Shown here: piece after piece, positions 44,015 through 52,759 of the stretch
Position numbering within the stretch: the first letter of the stretch is position 1
Layout of the letters: every line of letters starts with the position of its first letter
Assembly: GCA_036824005.1 (NCBI GenBank)
Contig: DAITBA010000008.1
Coordinates: 1 to 64,000 of the forward strand
Reading direction: 5' to 3'
Source of the DNA: DAITBA01 sp036824005
GTDB taxonomy: Bacteria; Pseudomonadota; Gammaproteobacteria; Burkholderiales; Rhodocyclaceae
DNA length: 64,000 bases
The notes under the pieces: generated by a model
What the model saw: only the letters and a program-made list of their open reading frames with translations
Databases searched by the model: none
What the model was told of the DNA's origin: nothing
Program-made: the position numbers and the translations under genes

Positions 44015-46003
44015 TCAGAGCTGCTTCAGGCGCCGGTAGATCGTGTTGCGGCTGATGCCCAGCTTGCGTGATGCGGCCGAGATGTTGCCCTGGTACTGAT
44101 CAAGCGCCTCCTTGATCGCCTGGCGCTCCAGGCTATCGAGATCCCGGTCGACAAATACCTTGGCGGAACCCTCGGTAATCGCGCGGACATCACAGGCGAC
44201 GTCGCCGTCGGAATCCAGATCGCTAAGGAAGTCATCGGGAAGATGCTCCATGCGAATCACCTGGTCGTCGTCGCACATGGCCACGGCCGTGCGCAGCAGA
44301 TTGGTAAGCTGGCGCACGTTGCCTGGCCAGGGATGGCGCAGGAACTGTTCCATCACCTCTGGTGCGAGTGTCGGCGGCGGCCCACTGGCGCATTCGCTGA
44401 GCAGGATGTGCTCCACCAATTGCGGCAGGTCTGTGCGGTTGCGCAGCGGCGGCAGGTTGACGGCCAGCCCGTTGAACCGATAGTAAAGATCTTCGCGGAA
44501 TAGCCCGGCCGCCACCATCTCGCGCAGGTTGCGGTTGGTGGCACAAATGATGGCGATGTCCACGGGATAGGACTTGGTGCTGCCCAAAGGCGTGACGCGC
44601 CGTTCCTGGACGACGCGCAGCAGGCGAGCCTGAAGATTGAGCGGCATGTCGCCGATCTCGTCCAGGAACAGCGTGCCGCCGTGAGCCTGGACGATCTTTC
44701 CGACGCTGCCTTTGCGCTTGGCGCCGGTAAAGGCGCCTTCCTCATAACCGAACAGTTCGGACTCGATGAGCCCGTCCGGAATCGCGGCGCAATTCACCGC
44801 AACGAAGGGAGCCTTGCTGCGCGGGCCCGCGTTGTGGATGGCGCAGGCGAGCATTTCCTTGCCCGTGCCGGTTTCGCCCTGTATGAGTATCGTGATATCG
44901 CGACCGAGCACGCGTTTGACCTTGGTACACACGGCCTCGATGCGCGGGTCGCCGAACATCAGTGCGTCGAGCGTTGTGCCAAGCGGCTGAATGGCTCCAC
45001 CGGGTTGCGGTCGCGTCGGTTGCGGTGTCTTCTCGACCTGATCGTCGACGGCATACAGGCGCGGGGGCCGTCGCACCCGTGCGCCGAATTTGAACAATGC
45101 GCTAACGCGAACGCCGTTGTGCGCAAATAGTGCCAGCGGCACACTGCGCTGCAGCATCGCCTGATCCAGAGCCTCCGGGAAGCGCATGCCGAAGAGCGAG
45201 CTGAAAGAATGCGTGCGCAGGTTATCCAAGTCCAGGCCGAGTTGGAAGCAGGCGCTGCGATTGGCGGACATGAATTCGCCGTCGGTGCTGAACGTGACAA
45301 TGCCTTCGCACAGCGTGCCGAGGAATTCGGGGCGGGTATGAAAATGAACTGCTATGGCGTCGGGGAATGCGTTTGCGAACATGTGGTTTTCGATTAGGTT
45401 GACCGACATCTTCACCAAGGCCAGCGTATGGGGATTGCGCGTACGGTAGTCGCCGCTGACGTCCAGCACGCCGATGGCCTTGCCTTGTGGGTCAAGGATG
45501 GGCGAAGCAGAACAGGTGAGAAAATGGTTGGCGGGCAGAAAGTGCTCGGGGCCATGCACGCACACGGGCGCCCGCTCGACAAGGGCGGTACCGATGGCGT
45601 TTGTCCCCTTGTCACCCTCTGACCAGTCGATTCCCGGCGCTAGTGCCACCCGTTCGGCGCGCACCAGAAAGTCGGCGTCGCCGATGGAATGGAGCACAAG
45701 ACCATGGGCGTCGGTCAGAATGACCATGCTATGAGTGTTGATGATCTGCTCGTAGAGCGTCTCCATGACCGGCGAGGCATGAGAGACGAGCAGGCTGTTC
45801 TTCTCTAATTCGTCGCGCAGTGATTCGCGGCGAAGCGGATCGAAGTTGGGCTTGCCTTCCATGTGCAAGCCCGAGGCGCAACAGCGCACCCAGGATGCTT
45901 CGATGGTATCGGAGAGCATGCCCGCAGGCGGGGTGCCGCGCTCGCGCAATATGTAGTGCGCTTCGCGCGCGCGCCCGGGACGCGCCGGTTCGTAGTGGGC
46001 CAT
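44015..46003 (-). CDS. AcoR-type sigma-54-dependent activator 2
   Basis: A 662-residue activator. ATG 46003 follows GGAGGAGAG. A GAF-type sensor region (LTDAHGLVLHSIGD, WSEGDKGTNAIGTALV, LDVSGD) precedes the AAA+ domain with GETGTGKE, GAFTGA and GGTLFLDEIGDMP, and the protein ends in a Fis-type HTH (QGNISAASRKLGISRNTIYRRL). It is close to activator 1, so the two likely arose by duplication. It diverges from the PedF operon, whose promoter is sigma-54 type. It is a candidate regulator of PedF, PQQ dehydrogenase 2 and aor; an aorR-like role is possible. Confidence 0.92.
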   Translation of the reverse strand: MAHYEPARPGRAREAHYILRERGTPPAGMLSDTIEASWVRCCASGLHMEGKPNFDPLRRESLRDELEKNSLLVSHASPVMETLYEQIINTHSMVILTDAHGLVLHSIGDADFLVRAERVALAPGIDWSEGDKGTNAIGTALVERAPVCVHGPEHFLPANHFLTCSASPILDPQGKAIGVLDVSGDYRTRNPHTLALVKMSVNLIENHMFANAFPDAIAVHFHTRPEFLGTLCEGIVTFSTDGEFMSANRSACFQLGLDLDNLRTHSFSSLFGMRFPEALDQAMLQRSVPLALFAHNGVRVSALFKFGARVRRPPRLYAVDDQVEKTPQPTRPQPGGAIQPLGTTLDALMFGDPRIEAVCTKVKRVLGRDITILIQGETGTGKEMLACAIHNAGPRSKAPFVAVNCAAIPDGLIESELFGYEEGAFTGAKRKGSVGKIVQAHGGTLFLDEIGDMPLNLQARLLRVVQERRVTPLGSTKSYPVDIAIICATNRNLREMVAAGLFREDLYYRFNGLAVNLPPLRNRTDLPQLVEHILLSECASGPPPTLAPEVMEQFLRHPWPGNVRQLTNLLRTAVAMCDDDQVIRMEHLPDDFLSDLDSDGDVACDVRAITEGSAKVFVDRDLDSLERQAIKEALDQYQGNISAASRKLGISRNTIYRRLKQL

Positions 46004-46049
46004 GTCTCTCCTCCGCACGCGATCCCGCTGGCTAAGCGGCCCGCGCTTC

Positions 46050-46066
46050 TGTGTCAAAATGTAGCA
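46050..46066. promoter_or_regulatory. TGTGTCA-N3-TGTAGCA candidate activator site
   Basis: A degenerate version (10 of 14 arm bases) of the TGTTGCA-N3-TGCAACA palindrome, about 155 bases before the pedF sigma-54 promoter and about 50 bases before the activator 2 start. Confidence 0.35.
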
Positions 46067-46219
46067 TCGCTCCGACTAGGTTGCAACCATCGACGCCACA
46101 GCCGGTACACTTCTTGTTCGCTTCTGCGTTTTGCCTTCCCGGGGGCGTCTGCACCGCAGACCAACGCCAACCATGGGCGGACGACGGCGATTCATGCGGC
46201 GATACGCGCGGTGCGAAGT

Positions 46220-46235
46220 TGGCATACGACGTGCT
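46220..46235 (+). promoter_or_regulatory. sigma-54 promoter of the pedF operon
   Basis: TGGCATACGACGTGCT has GG and GC at the correct -24/-12 spacing; the -12 half is GTGC instead of TTGC. The predicted start leaves a leader of about 70 bases. Confidence 0.6.
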
Positions 46236-46317
46236 TCCGCAGTGTCAACCGACTCGCTAGTCTAATCAGAACGCAAGTCTCGAAAAGGCGGCCGATTTTA
46301 CATATTGGAGGAATGTT

Positions 46318-46800
46318 GTGCGCACCGAACTGATCAAACAAGCTGCTGCAACCCTTGCCTTTGCATCCGCCACCTTCCTGGCGTCGTCCGTCGCGTACTC
46401 GCATGGCGATGTCACGCCCCAGGCAGTGGATACATCCGGCCTGAAACAATTGGGCACCGAGATCGCGAAGGAGAACCCGTATCGCGGCAACAAGAAGGCG
46501 ATTGCGGTCGGAGATTCGGCCTACAATCAGAACTGCGCCCGCTGCCATGGCCTGGAAGCGGTCTCTGGCGGTATTGCGCCCGATCTGCGCAAGCTGGATC
46601 AGGATTGCGACGGATTGGCGGCAAAGGACAAACAGGCCGCATGCAGAAAGGAAGTGGATGACTATTTCATGGTGTCGGTACTGCGCGGCAAGGTTCGCGA
46701 CGGTGCTGTATACATGCCGCCCTTCGAGGGCATTCTCCAGCAGGAGGCGATCTGGGCCATCAAGGCCTATGTGGAGGAGCGCAGTCCCACCCTCAAGTAA
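46318..46800 (+). CDS. pedF: cytochrome c-550 PedF
   Basis: A 160-residue exported c-type cytochrome, starting at GTG 46318 after GGAGG. Signal peptide about residues 1-28; then DTSGLKQLGTEIAKENPYRG, a single haem motif NCARCH and a candidate Met ligand in AVYMPPFEG. It is the family known as PedF, which accepts electrons from PQQ alcohol dehydrogenases. A substrate-binding protein follows after 4 bases and a YVTN propeller after that, forming a three-gene unit. A paralogue is at 22552, so each dehydrogenase may have its own acceptor. Confidence 0.9.
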   Translation: MRTELIKQAAATLAFASATFLASSVAYSHGDVTPQAVDTSGLKQLGTEIAKENPYRGNKKAIAVGDSAYNQNCARCHGLEAVSGGIAPDLRKLDQDCDGLAAKDKQAACRKEVDDYFMVSVLRGKVRDGAVYMPPFEGILQQEAIWAIKAYVEERSPTLK

Positions 46801-46804
46801 GTCG

Positions 46805-47620
46805 ATGCGGACGTTGTTGGTAATCATCGGCTGGTTGCTGAGTAGTACTGTCGCCCTAGCCCAGAGCTTCGACCTGCCGCAGATTCTGACGCGCGGTCAG
46901 ATCCGCTTCGCCTTCTACAACGACTTTCCGCCTTTCTCCGACGACAACAAGGGGATCGACGTCGAACTTGCCGCGGCGCTCGCGGCAAAGCTCGGCGTCA
47001 AGATGGTGCCGCTGTGGTTCGACGCCGACGAGAACATGGAGGACGACCTGCGCAACATGGTCTGGAAGGGACACTATCTGGGCTATGGGCCGGCGGATGC
47101 CATGATGCACGTCCCGGTGGATCGGGATTACATGCTCAAGAACGACAAGGTCAAGTTCTTTTCACCCTACTACCGGGAGCGCTTCGCCATTGCGCGACGG
47201 GTCGATCGTGTGCCGGCGTTGGAGTCAATGGAGCCGTTCGAGAAGGAAACGATCGGCGTCGAAGGTGGCTCCATGCCTCATACCGTCCTGTTATCGACCG
47301 ATGCGGGCAAGTACCGTGCGAACGTGGTGCAGTTCAAATCGGCGATGGAAGCGGTTAAGGCGCTGAGGGCGGGAGAAGTTGCCGCTGTCATGGCTCAGCA
47401 AGGGGAACTGGAAGGGGGGCTCAAGGACAGCTCGGGCTTTGCTATCTCGGAGGCGCCGATCGGTGGCGTGAAGTTCCGCAACTGGGCGTTGGGGATTGCG
47501 GTGAAGGCCGGTCATGAGGAATTGGCGCAAGCCTTGCAGAAGGCGATGAACGAACTGACGGCGGACGGTACGGTGGCGCAAATCTTCGCCAAGTACGGAG
47601 TACAATACCGCGGGCCTTAG
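46805..47620 (+). CDS. quinoprotein-associated periplasmic substrate-binding protein
   Basis: A 271-residue protein of the amino-acid-type solute-binding family (SBP family 3), of the subgroup found next to quinoprotein dehydrogenases. Signal peptide about residues 1-19. The ligand-fold opening LTRGQIRFAFYNDFPPFSDDN and GIDVELAAALAAKLG segment are clear. No ABC permease or ATPase genes lie nearby, so it may have a role in cofactor delivery or assembly rather than transport. ATG 46805 is 4 bases after the pedF stop. Confidence 0.87.
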   Translation: MRTLLVIIGWLLSSTVALAQSFDLPQILTRGQIRFAFYNDFPPFSDDNKGIDVELAAALAAKLGVKMVPLWFDADENMEDDLRNMVWKGHYLGYGPADAMMHVPVDRDYMLKNDKVKFFSPYYRERFAIARRVDRVPALESMEPFEKETIGVEGGSMPHTVLLSTDAGKYRANVVQFKSAMEAVKALRAGEVAAVMAQQGELEGGLKDSSGFAISEAPIGGVKFRNWALGIAVKAGHEELAQALQKAMNELTADGTVAQIFAKYGVQYRGP

Positions 47621-47655
47621 ATCCGCTTTCCTGTTCCCCGCCGAGGCAGCCTTCC

Positions 47656-48585
47656 ATGCGTTTGCTTGCAATTCTGCTCCTGAGTCCAACCCTGGTCTTG
47701 GGCGCACCCCTCGCCTATGTTCCCAACGAAAAGACGGGCACCCTCTCGATTATCGACACCGCCGTCGATCAGGTTGTCGGCAGCATTCCCGCAGGCAAGA
47801 AACCGCGAGGGCTGGCAACCTCCGGCGATGGCGCGACCCTGTTCGTCAGCGACCAGCCGAACAACGCTTTGGTAGTCGTGGACCTCGCCGAACGCAAGGC
47901 GAGTGGCACGATCCCGCTGGGCGAGTCGCCCGAGGGCGTGAGCGTCTCGCCGGACGGCAAGTGGGTCGTGGCGGCGGTGGAGGTATCCAACAGCGTTGCC
48001 TTCATCGACGTTGCCACACGCCGCAAGGACTTCAGCGTCCAGACCAACGGCAAGAACCCGGAGCATGCCGTATTCAGTCCCGACGGCCGCTGGCTTTACG
48101 TGAGCGCCGAGGAGGCGGACAGCGTGGACGTGGTCGACGTCCAGGCACGCAAGCAGGTGGCCACGGTAAAGGTGGGTAACCGGCCGCGCGGCATCGGCTT
48201 CCTGCCCGACGGTACCCGCGCCTACGTCGCCTGCGAACTTGCGAATACCGTCTACGTGCTGGACACGTCGCGGCATGCCGTGGTCGCACAGATCGCCGCC
48301 GGCAATTATTCCAACGGGGTTGCCGTGCATCCGGGCGGGAAAAAGGTGTACGTATCGAACGGCAGGGACGGGACGGTGTCGGTGATCGATACGACCGCCA
48401 ACGTCATCGTGGCGACGATTCCCGTGGGCAAGCGGCCGTGGAACATGGCGATCACCCCCGACGGCAAGAAGCTCTACGTTGCCAACGGGCGCTCGAATTC
48501 GGTATCGGTGATCGACACGGCCTCGGACAAGGCGATCACCGAGGTCACTGTAGGCGAGCTGCCATGGGGTGTGTTGATTCGGTGA
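47656..48585 (+). CDS. YVTN beta-propeller, PQQ-catabolism-associated, paralogue 2
   Basis: A 309-residue exported propeller. Signal peptide about residues 1-17; repeats such as YVSNGRDGTVSVIDTTANVI and YVANGRSNSVSVIDT. Long stretches (GKNPEHAVFSPDGR, RPRGIGFLPDG, VGKRPWNMA) are shared with the propeller at 33508, so the two are recent or well-conserved paralogues. It closes the pedF unit. Function in PQQ-linked oxidation is not established for the family. Confidence 0.9.
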   Translation: MRLLAILLLSPTLVLGAPLAYVPNEKTGTLSIIDTAVDQVVGSIPAGKKPRGLATSGDGATLFVSDQPNNALVVVDLAERKASGTIPLGESPEGVSVSPDGKWVVAAVEVSNSVAFIDVATRRKDFSVQTNGKNPEHAVFSPDGRWLYVSAEEADSVDVVDVQARKQVATVKVGNRPRGIGFLPDGTRAYVACELANTVYVLDTSRHAVVAQIAAGNYSNGVAVHPGGKKVYVSNGRDGTVSVIDTTANVIVATIPVGKRPWNMAITPDGKKLYVANGRSNSVSVIDTASDKAITEVTVGELPWGVLIR

Positions 48586-48612
48586 CACCGCGCCAAACAG
48601 ATTGCATGAGAG

Positions 48613-48629
48613 TGTTGCAATTTGCAACA
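48613..48629. promoter_or_regulatory. TGTTGCA-N3-TGCAACA palindrome (activator site of aor operon)
   Basis: A perfect 7-3-7 palindrome, 86 bases before the sigma-54 promoter at 48700. The distance is right for a hexameric sigma-54 activator such as one of the two AcoR-type proteins. Confidence 0.7.
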
Positions 48630-48699
48630 GACGTCGTAGAGTAGATCGCCACGCTACGCGCCAAGCCGCGCCAATGCTCGATTCCAGAGATCCTCAGTA

Positions 48700-48715
48700 T
48701 GGTCTGTTACTTGCT
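48700..48715 (+). promoter_or_regulatory. sigma-54 promoter of the aor operon
   Basis: TGGTCTGTTACTTGCT has TGG and TTGCT at exact -24/-12 spacing. Transcription would start near 48727, with a leader of about 60 bases and GAGGAG before ATG 48789. Confidence 0.75.
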
Positions 48716-48788
48716 TGAGGATTTTTTGGTCTGCTGTCATACCCCATGAACAACTGCAGGACCAGGACTACAACCGAGGAGACTTTCG

Positions 48789-49262
48789 ATGCAAAAATCC
48801 TTGCACATCGATCCCAATAAATGCACCGGCTGTCTGCAGTGCGAAATGGCCTGTTCTTTCGAGAACTACGGAATTTTCAACAACGCGTTATCGCGCATCA
48901 AGGTGTTCGACTTCCACCATTCTGGTCGCAAGGTTCCCTATACCTGCACGCAGTGCGACGAGGCGTGGTGCCTGCATGCCTGCCCGGTCGAGGCGATCAA
49001 GGTGGACAGCCTGACCGGGGCCAAGGTCGTACACGAGAACATCTGCGTCGGATGCAAGGTGTGCACGATCTCCTGCCCTTTCGGCACCGTGAACTACGTG
49101 GCCAGCACGGGCAAGGTGCAAAAGTGCGACCTGTGCGGTGGTCAGCCGGCTTGTGCCGAAGCCTGCCCCACGGGCGCAATCACCTACGTCGATGCCAACT
49201 GGACTGGACTTGACCGCATGCGGGCGTGGGCGGGCAAGACTGACACCCAACCGCGCGCTTGA
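48789..49262 (+). CDS. aorA: aldehyde oxidoreductase ferredoxin-like subunit
   Basis: A 157-residue polyferredoxin. Sixteen cysteines in four sets (residues 12-22, 53-65, 86-96 and 113-126) can bind four [4Fe-4S] clusters. It corresponds to the small FeS subunit of the Aromatoleum-type tungsten aldehyde oxidoreductase, which connects the W-enzyme with the FAD subunit and, in that enzyme, forms filaments with it. It is first in the operon, 13 bases before the large subunit. Confidence 0.92.
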   Translation: MQKSLHIDPNKCTGCLQCEMACSFENYGIFNNALSRIKVFDFHHSGRKVPYTCTQCDEAWCLHACPVEAIKVDSLTGAKVVHENICVGCKVCTISCPFGTVNYVASTGKVQKCDLCGGQPACAEACPTGAITYVDANWTGLDRMRAWAGKTDTQPRA

Positions 49263-49275
49263 GGAGGATTGAAAG

Positions 49276-51123
49276 ATGGGATGGGCACGTAAAGTTCTGC
49301 GCGTCAATCTGACCAAAGGTACTTGTACCGTCGAGCCGCTCAACATGCAATGGGCGCAGGAGTACCTGGGCCAACGCGGGCTGGCCACCAAGTATCTGGT
49401 ATCCGAGATCGATCCGAAATGCGATCCACTCGGGCCTGACAACAAGATCATCTGGACCACCGGCCCGCTGACCGGCACGATGGCGTCCACTGGCGGTCGC
49501 TACTCGGTCGTCACCAAGGGTGCGTTGACCAACGCCATCGCCTGCTCGAATTCCGGCGGCTATTTCGGGGCAGAGCTGAAGATGGCCGGCTGGGACATGA
49601 TCATCTTCGAGGGCAAGTCACCGAAGCCGGTTTATCTCTGGCTGGAGAACGACAAGGTCGAGTTGCGCGATGCTGGTCATCTTTGGGGCAAGACCGTGTG
49701 GCAGACCGAGGAGACCATCAAGAAGACCCACCAGGATCCGCTGATCCGCGTGTCTTCCATCGGACGCGCCGGTGAAAGCCAAGTGCTCTTTGCCTGCATC
49801 GTCAATGACCTGCACCGTGCCGCCGGCCGCTCGGGCGTCGGGGCAGTCATGGGCTCGAAAAACCTCAAGGCTGTCGCCGTGCGTGGAACAATCGGCACGA
49901 CCGGGATCGCCAATCCCAAGGAGTTCATGAAGGCAGCCGTCGCCGGCAAGAAGGTCCTTGCCGACAACGCTGTTACCGGCCAGGGCCTGCCGAAGTACGG
50001 CACCCAGGTGCTGATGAACGTCATCAACGAGATCGGGGCGCTGCCGACGCGCAATCACCGCGACGTCCAGTTCGAGGAAGCGCGCAAGATCTCCGGCGAA
50101 GCCATGCACGAGAAGCGCTCCACCGACGGCAAATCCCATCTGGTTACCAACCAGGCATGTTTCGGTTGCACCATTGCCTGCGGGCGTATCTCCAAGATCG
50201 ACGAGACCCACTTCAGCGTTGTCAACAAGCCCGAGTACTGGGGCGCTTCGGGCGGCCTGGAGTACGAAGCAGCGTGGGCTCTGGGCTGCGCCAACGGCGT
50301 CGGCGATCTGGAGGCTTTGCAGTATGCCAACATGATTTGCAACGAGGACGGCATGGACCCGATTTCCTTCGGCGCGACCGTCGGCGCGGCGATGGAATTG
50401 TATGAGATGGGGCTGCTCACGGACGCCGACATCGGCATCAAGGCACCATTCGGTTCCGCCGAGGCGCTGGCGAAGATGGCTGAAATGACTGCCCGCAGCG
50501 AAGGATTCGGCAAGATCCTAGGCATGGGCTCGAGGCGCATGTGCGAGAAATACGGCCATCCGGAACTGTCCATGTCGGTCAAGGGTCAGGAATTCCCGGC
50601 CTATGATTCGCGCGGCATTCAGGGCATGGGCCTGACCTACGCCACTTCCAATCGCGGCGCCTGCCATCTGCGCAGTTACACCGTCGCCTCAGAGGTACTC
50701 GGCATTCCGGTCAAGACCGATCCGCTGACCACGGAAGGCAAGCCGGCACTGGTGAAGGCCTTCCAGGATGCGACGGCGGTGTTCGATTCATCGGGTATCT
50801 GCGTGTTCACCTCTTTCGCGTGGACGCTGGCCGATGTCCAACCGCAGTTGCAGGCCGCGTGCGAAGGCGACTGGTCGATGGACAAGCTGAATCTCGTCGG
50901 TGAGCGCATCTGGAATATGGAGCGCCAGTTCAATCTGGCCGCAGGGCTTAGCAAGAAGGATGACGACTTGCCGCCACGGCTCAAGAACGAACCGGCCAAG
51001 ACCGGCCCGGCCAAGGGACTGGTAAACGGGCTCGACAAAATGCTGCCTGAGTATTACCAGATCCGCGGCTGGACGCCCGAGGGCGTGCCGACCAAGGAGA
51101 CCCTGGCGCGGCTTGGCCTGTAA
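49276..51123 (+). CDS. aorB: tungsten aldehyde:ferredoxin oxidoreductase large subunit
   Basis: A 615-residue AOR-family enzyme that oxidises aldehydes to carboxylic acids with a tungsto-bispterin cofactor. The N-terminal LRVNLTKGT and WTTGPLTGTMASTGGR segments are typical; the [4Fe-4S] ligands are in ACFGCTIACGR (about residues 295-303) and the distal Cys in SSGICVFTSF (about residue 513). Pterin-binding motifs of the DxxGxC/D type lie in the central and C-terminal parts. Aromatoleum AOR accepts phenylacetaldehyde and can run with NAD, fitting aldehydes made by the amine and alcohol dehydrogenases in this window. Confidence 0.93.
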   Translation: MGWARKVLRVNLTKGTCTVEPLNMQWAQEYLGQRGLATKYLVSEIDPKCDPLGPDNKIIWTTGPLTGTMASTGGRYSVVTKGALTNAIACSNSGGYFGAELKMAGWDMIIFEGKSPKPVYLWLENDKVELRDAGHLWGKTVWQTEETIKKTHQDPLIRVSSIGRAGESQVLFACIVNDLHRAAGRSGVGAVMGSKNLKAVAVRGTIGTTGIANPKEFMKAAVAGKKVLADNAVTGQGLPKYGTQVLMNVINEIGALPTRNHRDVQFEEARKISGEAMHEKRSTDGKSHLVTNQACFGCTIACGRISKIDETHFSVVNKPEYWGASGGLEYEAAWALGCANGVGDLEALQYANMICNEDGMDPISFGATVGAAMELYEMGLLTDADIGIKAPFGSAEALAKMAEMTARSEGFGKILGMGSRRMCEKYGHPELSMSVKGQEFPAYDSRGIQGMGLTYATSNRGACHLRSYTVASEVLGIPVKTDPLTTEGKPALVKAFQDATAVFDSSGICVFTSFAWTLADVQPQLQAACEGDWSMDKLNLVGERIWNMERQFNLAAGLSKKDDDLPPRLKNEPAKTGPAKGLVNGLDKMLPEYYQIRGWTPEGVPTKETLARLGL

Positions 51124-51144
51124 CTACTTGTTCGACTCGTGCCA

Positions 51145-51187
51145 GGCGCGGAGGTACGGAGGGTTATCCCTCTGGCATCTCCGCGCC
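51145..51187 (+). other. nested stem-loop between aorB and aorC
   Basis: GGCGCGGAG (51145-51153) pairs with CTCCGCGCC (51179-51187); inside it GAGGG-TTAT-CCCTC forms a second stem. No U-run. It probably stabilises or processes the aor mRNA, allowing different amounts of AorB and AorC. Confidence 0.6.
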
Positions 51188-51224
51188 TTCGCGTGTTGGT
51201 GGTCTGAATGAAGAGGATGGCAGC

Positions 51225-52508
51225 ATGAGGCATGTGATTTTGGGTAACGGCCCTGCAGGCGTTGTCGCGGCAGAGATGATCCGAAAGACGGATTCCAGTG
51301 CCGAGATTACGATGGTCGGCCATGAGCCAGAGCCTCCTTATTCGCGGATGGCGCTTCCATATCTGCTTCAAAAAGAGATCGGGGAGGACGGCACCTACTT
51401 GCGCAAAGACATGGGCCATTTCGAGCGCCTGAACGTCAAGCTCATTTTGGCGCATGCTCAGAGCGTTGACAGTGGAAAGCGGCAGGTCAGGCTCGGCAAC
51501 GGCGAGATGCTGCCCTATGACAAGCTGCTTATCGCGACCGGCGCGCATCCTACCAAGCCCCCGGTCGCGGGTATGGACGCTCCTTGCGTGCAAACCTGCT
51601 GGACCCTCGACGATGCTCGCAAGATTGCCGCGCTTGCAAGACCCGGATCGCGCGTCGTACAGATCGGCGCGGGATTCATCGGCTGCATCATCATGCAGGC
51701 GTTGGCGAGCATGGGCGTGCATCTCACGATCGTCGAGATGGGGGACCGCATGGTGCCGCGCATGATGAACAACGTGGCGGGCGGGATGATCAAGAGGTGG
51801 TGCGAGAAGAAGGGGGTGCGCGTTCATACCAACGCGCGCGTCGTGGCAATGCGCCCGGACATGGCGCGGGCGGGTTCCGTATTCGTGGAACTCGATAGTG
51901 GCGACGAACTGCCCGCCGACTTGGTGATTTGTGCCGCCGGTGTGCAGCCCAATATCGAGTTTCTCGCCGGGAGCGGCATTGCTACCGATAAGGGGGTGCT
52001 GGTAGACGAGCGGATGCAGACAAACATTCCCGACGTCTATGCCGCAGGAGACGTGGCCGAGGCGATCGATTTCAGCACGGGCGAGCGTGCCATCAATGCG
52101 ATCCAGCCGGACGCAGTCGATCAGGGCCGCATTGCGGGGCTCAACATGGCTGGCAAGGAAGCGCACACCGTCGGAAGCTTGACGATCAACGTGCTCGACA
52201 CTCTGGGGTTGATCTCTTCGTCATTTGGCAAGTGGTGGGGCGACATCGATGGCGAGTCTTCCGAATTGGTGGACAATGAAAACTTTCGCTACCTCAACTT
52301 GCAGTTCAAGGGTGACAAGTTGATAGGTGCAACCAGCGTTGGGCTCACCGACAACGTTGGCGTATTGCGTGGGCTCATTCAGACGAAGAAGCGCCTGGGC
52401 GCGTTCAAGGAACAGCTCCTTCGGGATCCGACGCTCATCATGCAGGCCTCCCTCGCCGGATCGGCGCTACCGGGAGCCAAACGCGGGGGGAGCACTGGCG
52501 GTCGATGA
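51225..52508 (+). CDS. aorC: NAD(P)H-linked FAD oxidoreductase subunit
   Basis: A 427-residue flavoprotein of the pyridine nucleotide-disulfide oxidoreductase class. FAD motif GNGPAGVVAAE at residues 7-17, NAD motif IGAGFIGCIIMQALASMG near residue 147, and the C-terminal FAD motif VYAAGDVAEA near residue 270. It matches the AorC subunit that passes electrons from the FeS subunit to NAD. It overlaps the MoaD-like gene by four bases (ATGA). Confidence 0.9.
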   Translation: MRHVILGNGPAGVVAAEMIRKTDSSAEITMVGHEPEPPYSRMALPYLLQKEIGEDGTYLRKDMGHFERLNVKLILAHAQSVDSGKRQVRLGNGEMLPYDKLLIATGAHPTKPPVAGMDAPCVQTCWTLDDARKIAALARPGSRVVQIGAGFIGCIIMQALASMGVHLTIVEMGDRMVPRMMNNVAGGMIKRWCEKKGVRVHTNARVVAMRPDMARAGSVFVELDSGDELPADLVICAAGVQPNIEFLAGSGIATDKGVLVDERMQTNIPDVYAAGDVAEAIDFSTGERAINAIQPDAVDQGRIAGLNMAGKEAHTVGSLTINVLDTLGLISSSFGKWWGDIDGESSELVDNENFRYLNLQFKGDKLIGATSVGLTDNVGVLRGLIQTKKRLGAFKEQLLRDPTLIMQASLAGSALPGAKRGGSTGGR

Positions 52509-52759
52509 TTGTCACGCTCAAGCTCTACGCCACATTGTCGGATCATCTGCCGGTCGACGCCCGCAAGACCAATGAGATCGGTGTGGAAGTGCCAAAGGAT
52601 GCAACGGTTGCCGAGGTCATCGCTCAATTCAGTCTGCCGGAGAAGCTCGTTCACCTTGTCCTCATAAACGGGAAATTCATTCCCCCGGCTGCCCGATCGG
52701 CGTGCCGTCTTCACGAGGGAGACGTGCTGGCCATATGGCCACCGATCGCAGGTGGTTGA
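52505..52759 (+). CDS. aorD: MoaD/ThiS-like sulfur carrier of the aor operon
   Basis: An 84-residue ubiquitin-fold protein ending in the activated di-glycine (WPPIAGG), as in MoaD and ThiS. It most likely donates sulfur to the pterin of the tungsten cofactor or is a dedicated form for this enzyme. It overlaps aorC by ATGA and the next small gene by eight bases. Confidence 0.88.
   Translation: MIVTLKLYATLSDHLPVDARKTNEIGVEVPKDATVAEVIAQFSLPEKLVHLVLINGKFIPPAARSACRLHEGDVLAIWPPIAGG

Larger units (their letters stand above)
46004..46317. other. 314-base divergent region activator 2 / pedF
   Basis: No gene seen. It contains the activator-site-like sequence at 46050-46066, a GGTTGCAACC palindrome at 46079-46088, the sigma-54 promoter at 46220-46235 and the GGAGG ribosome site before GTG 46318. 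Confidence 0.5.
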
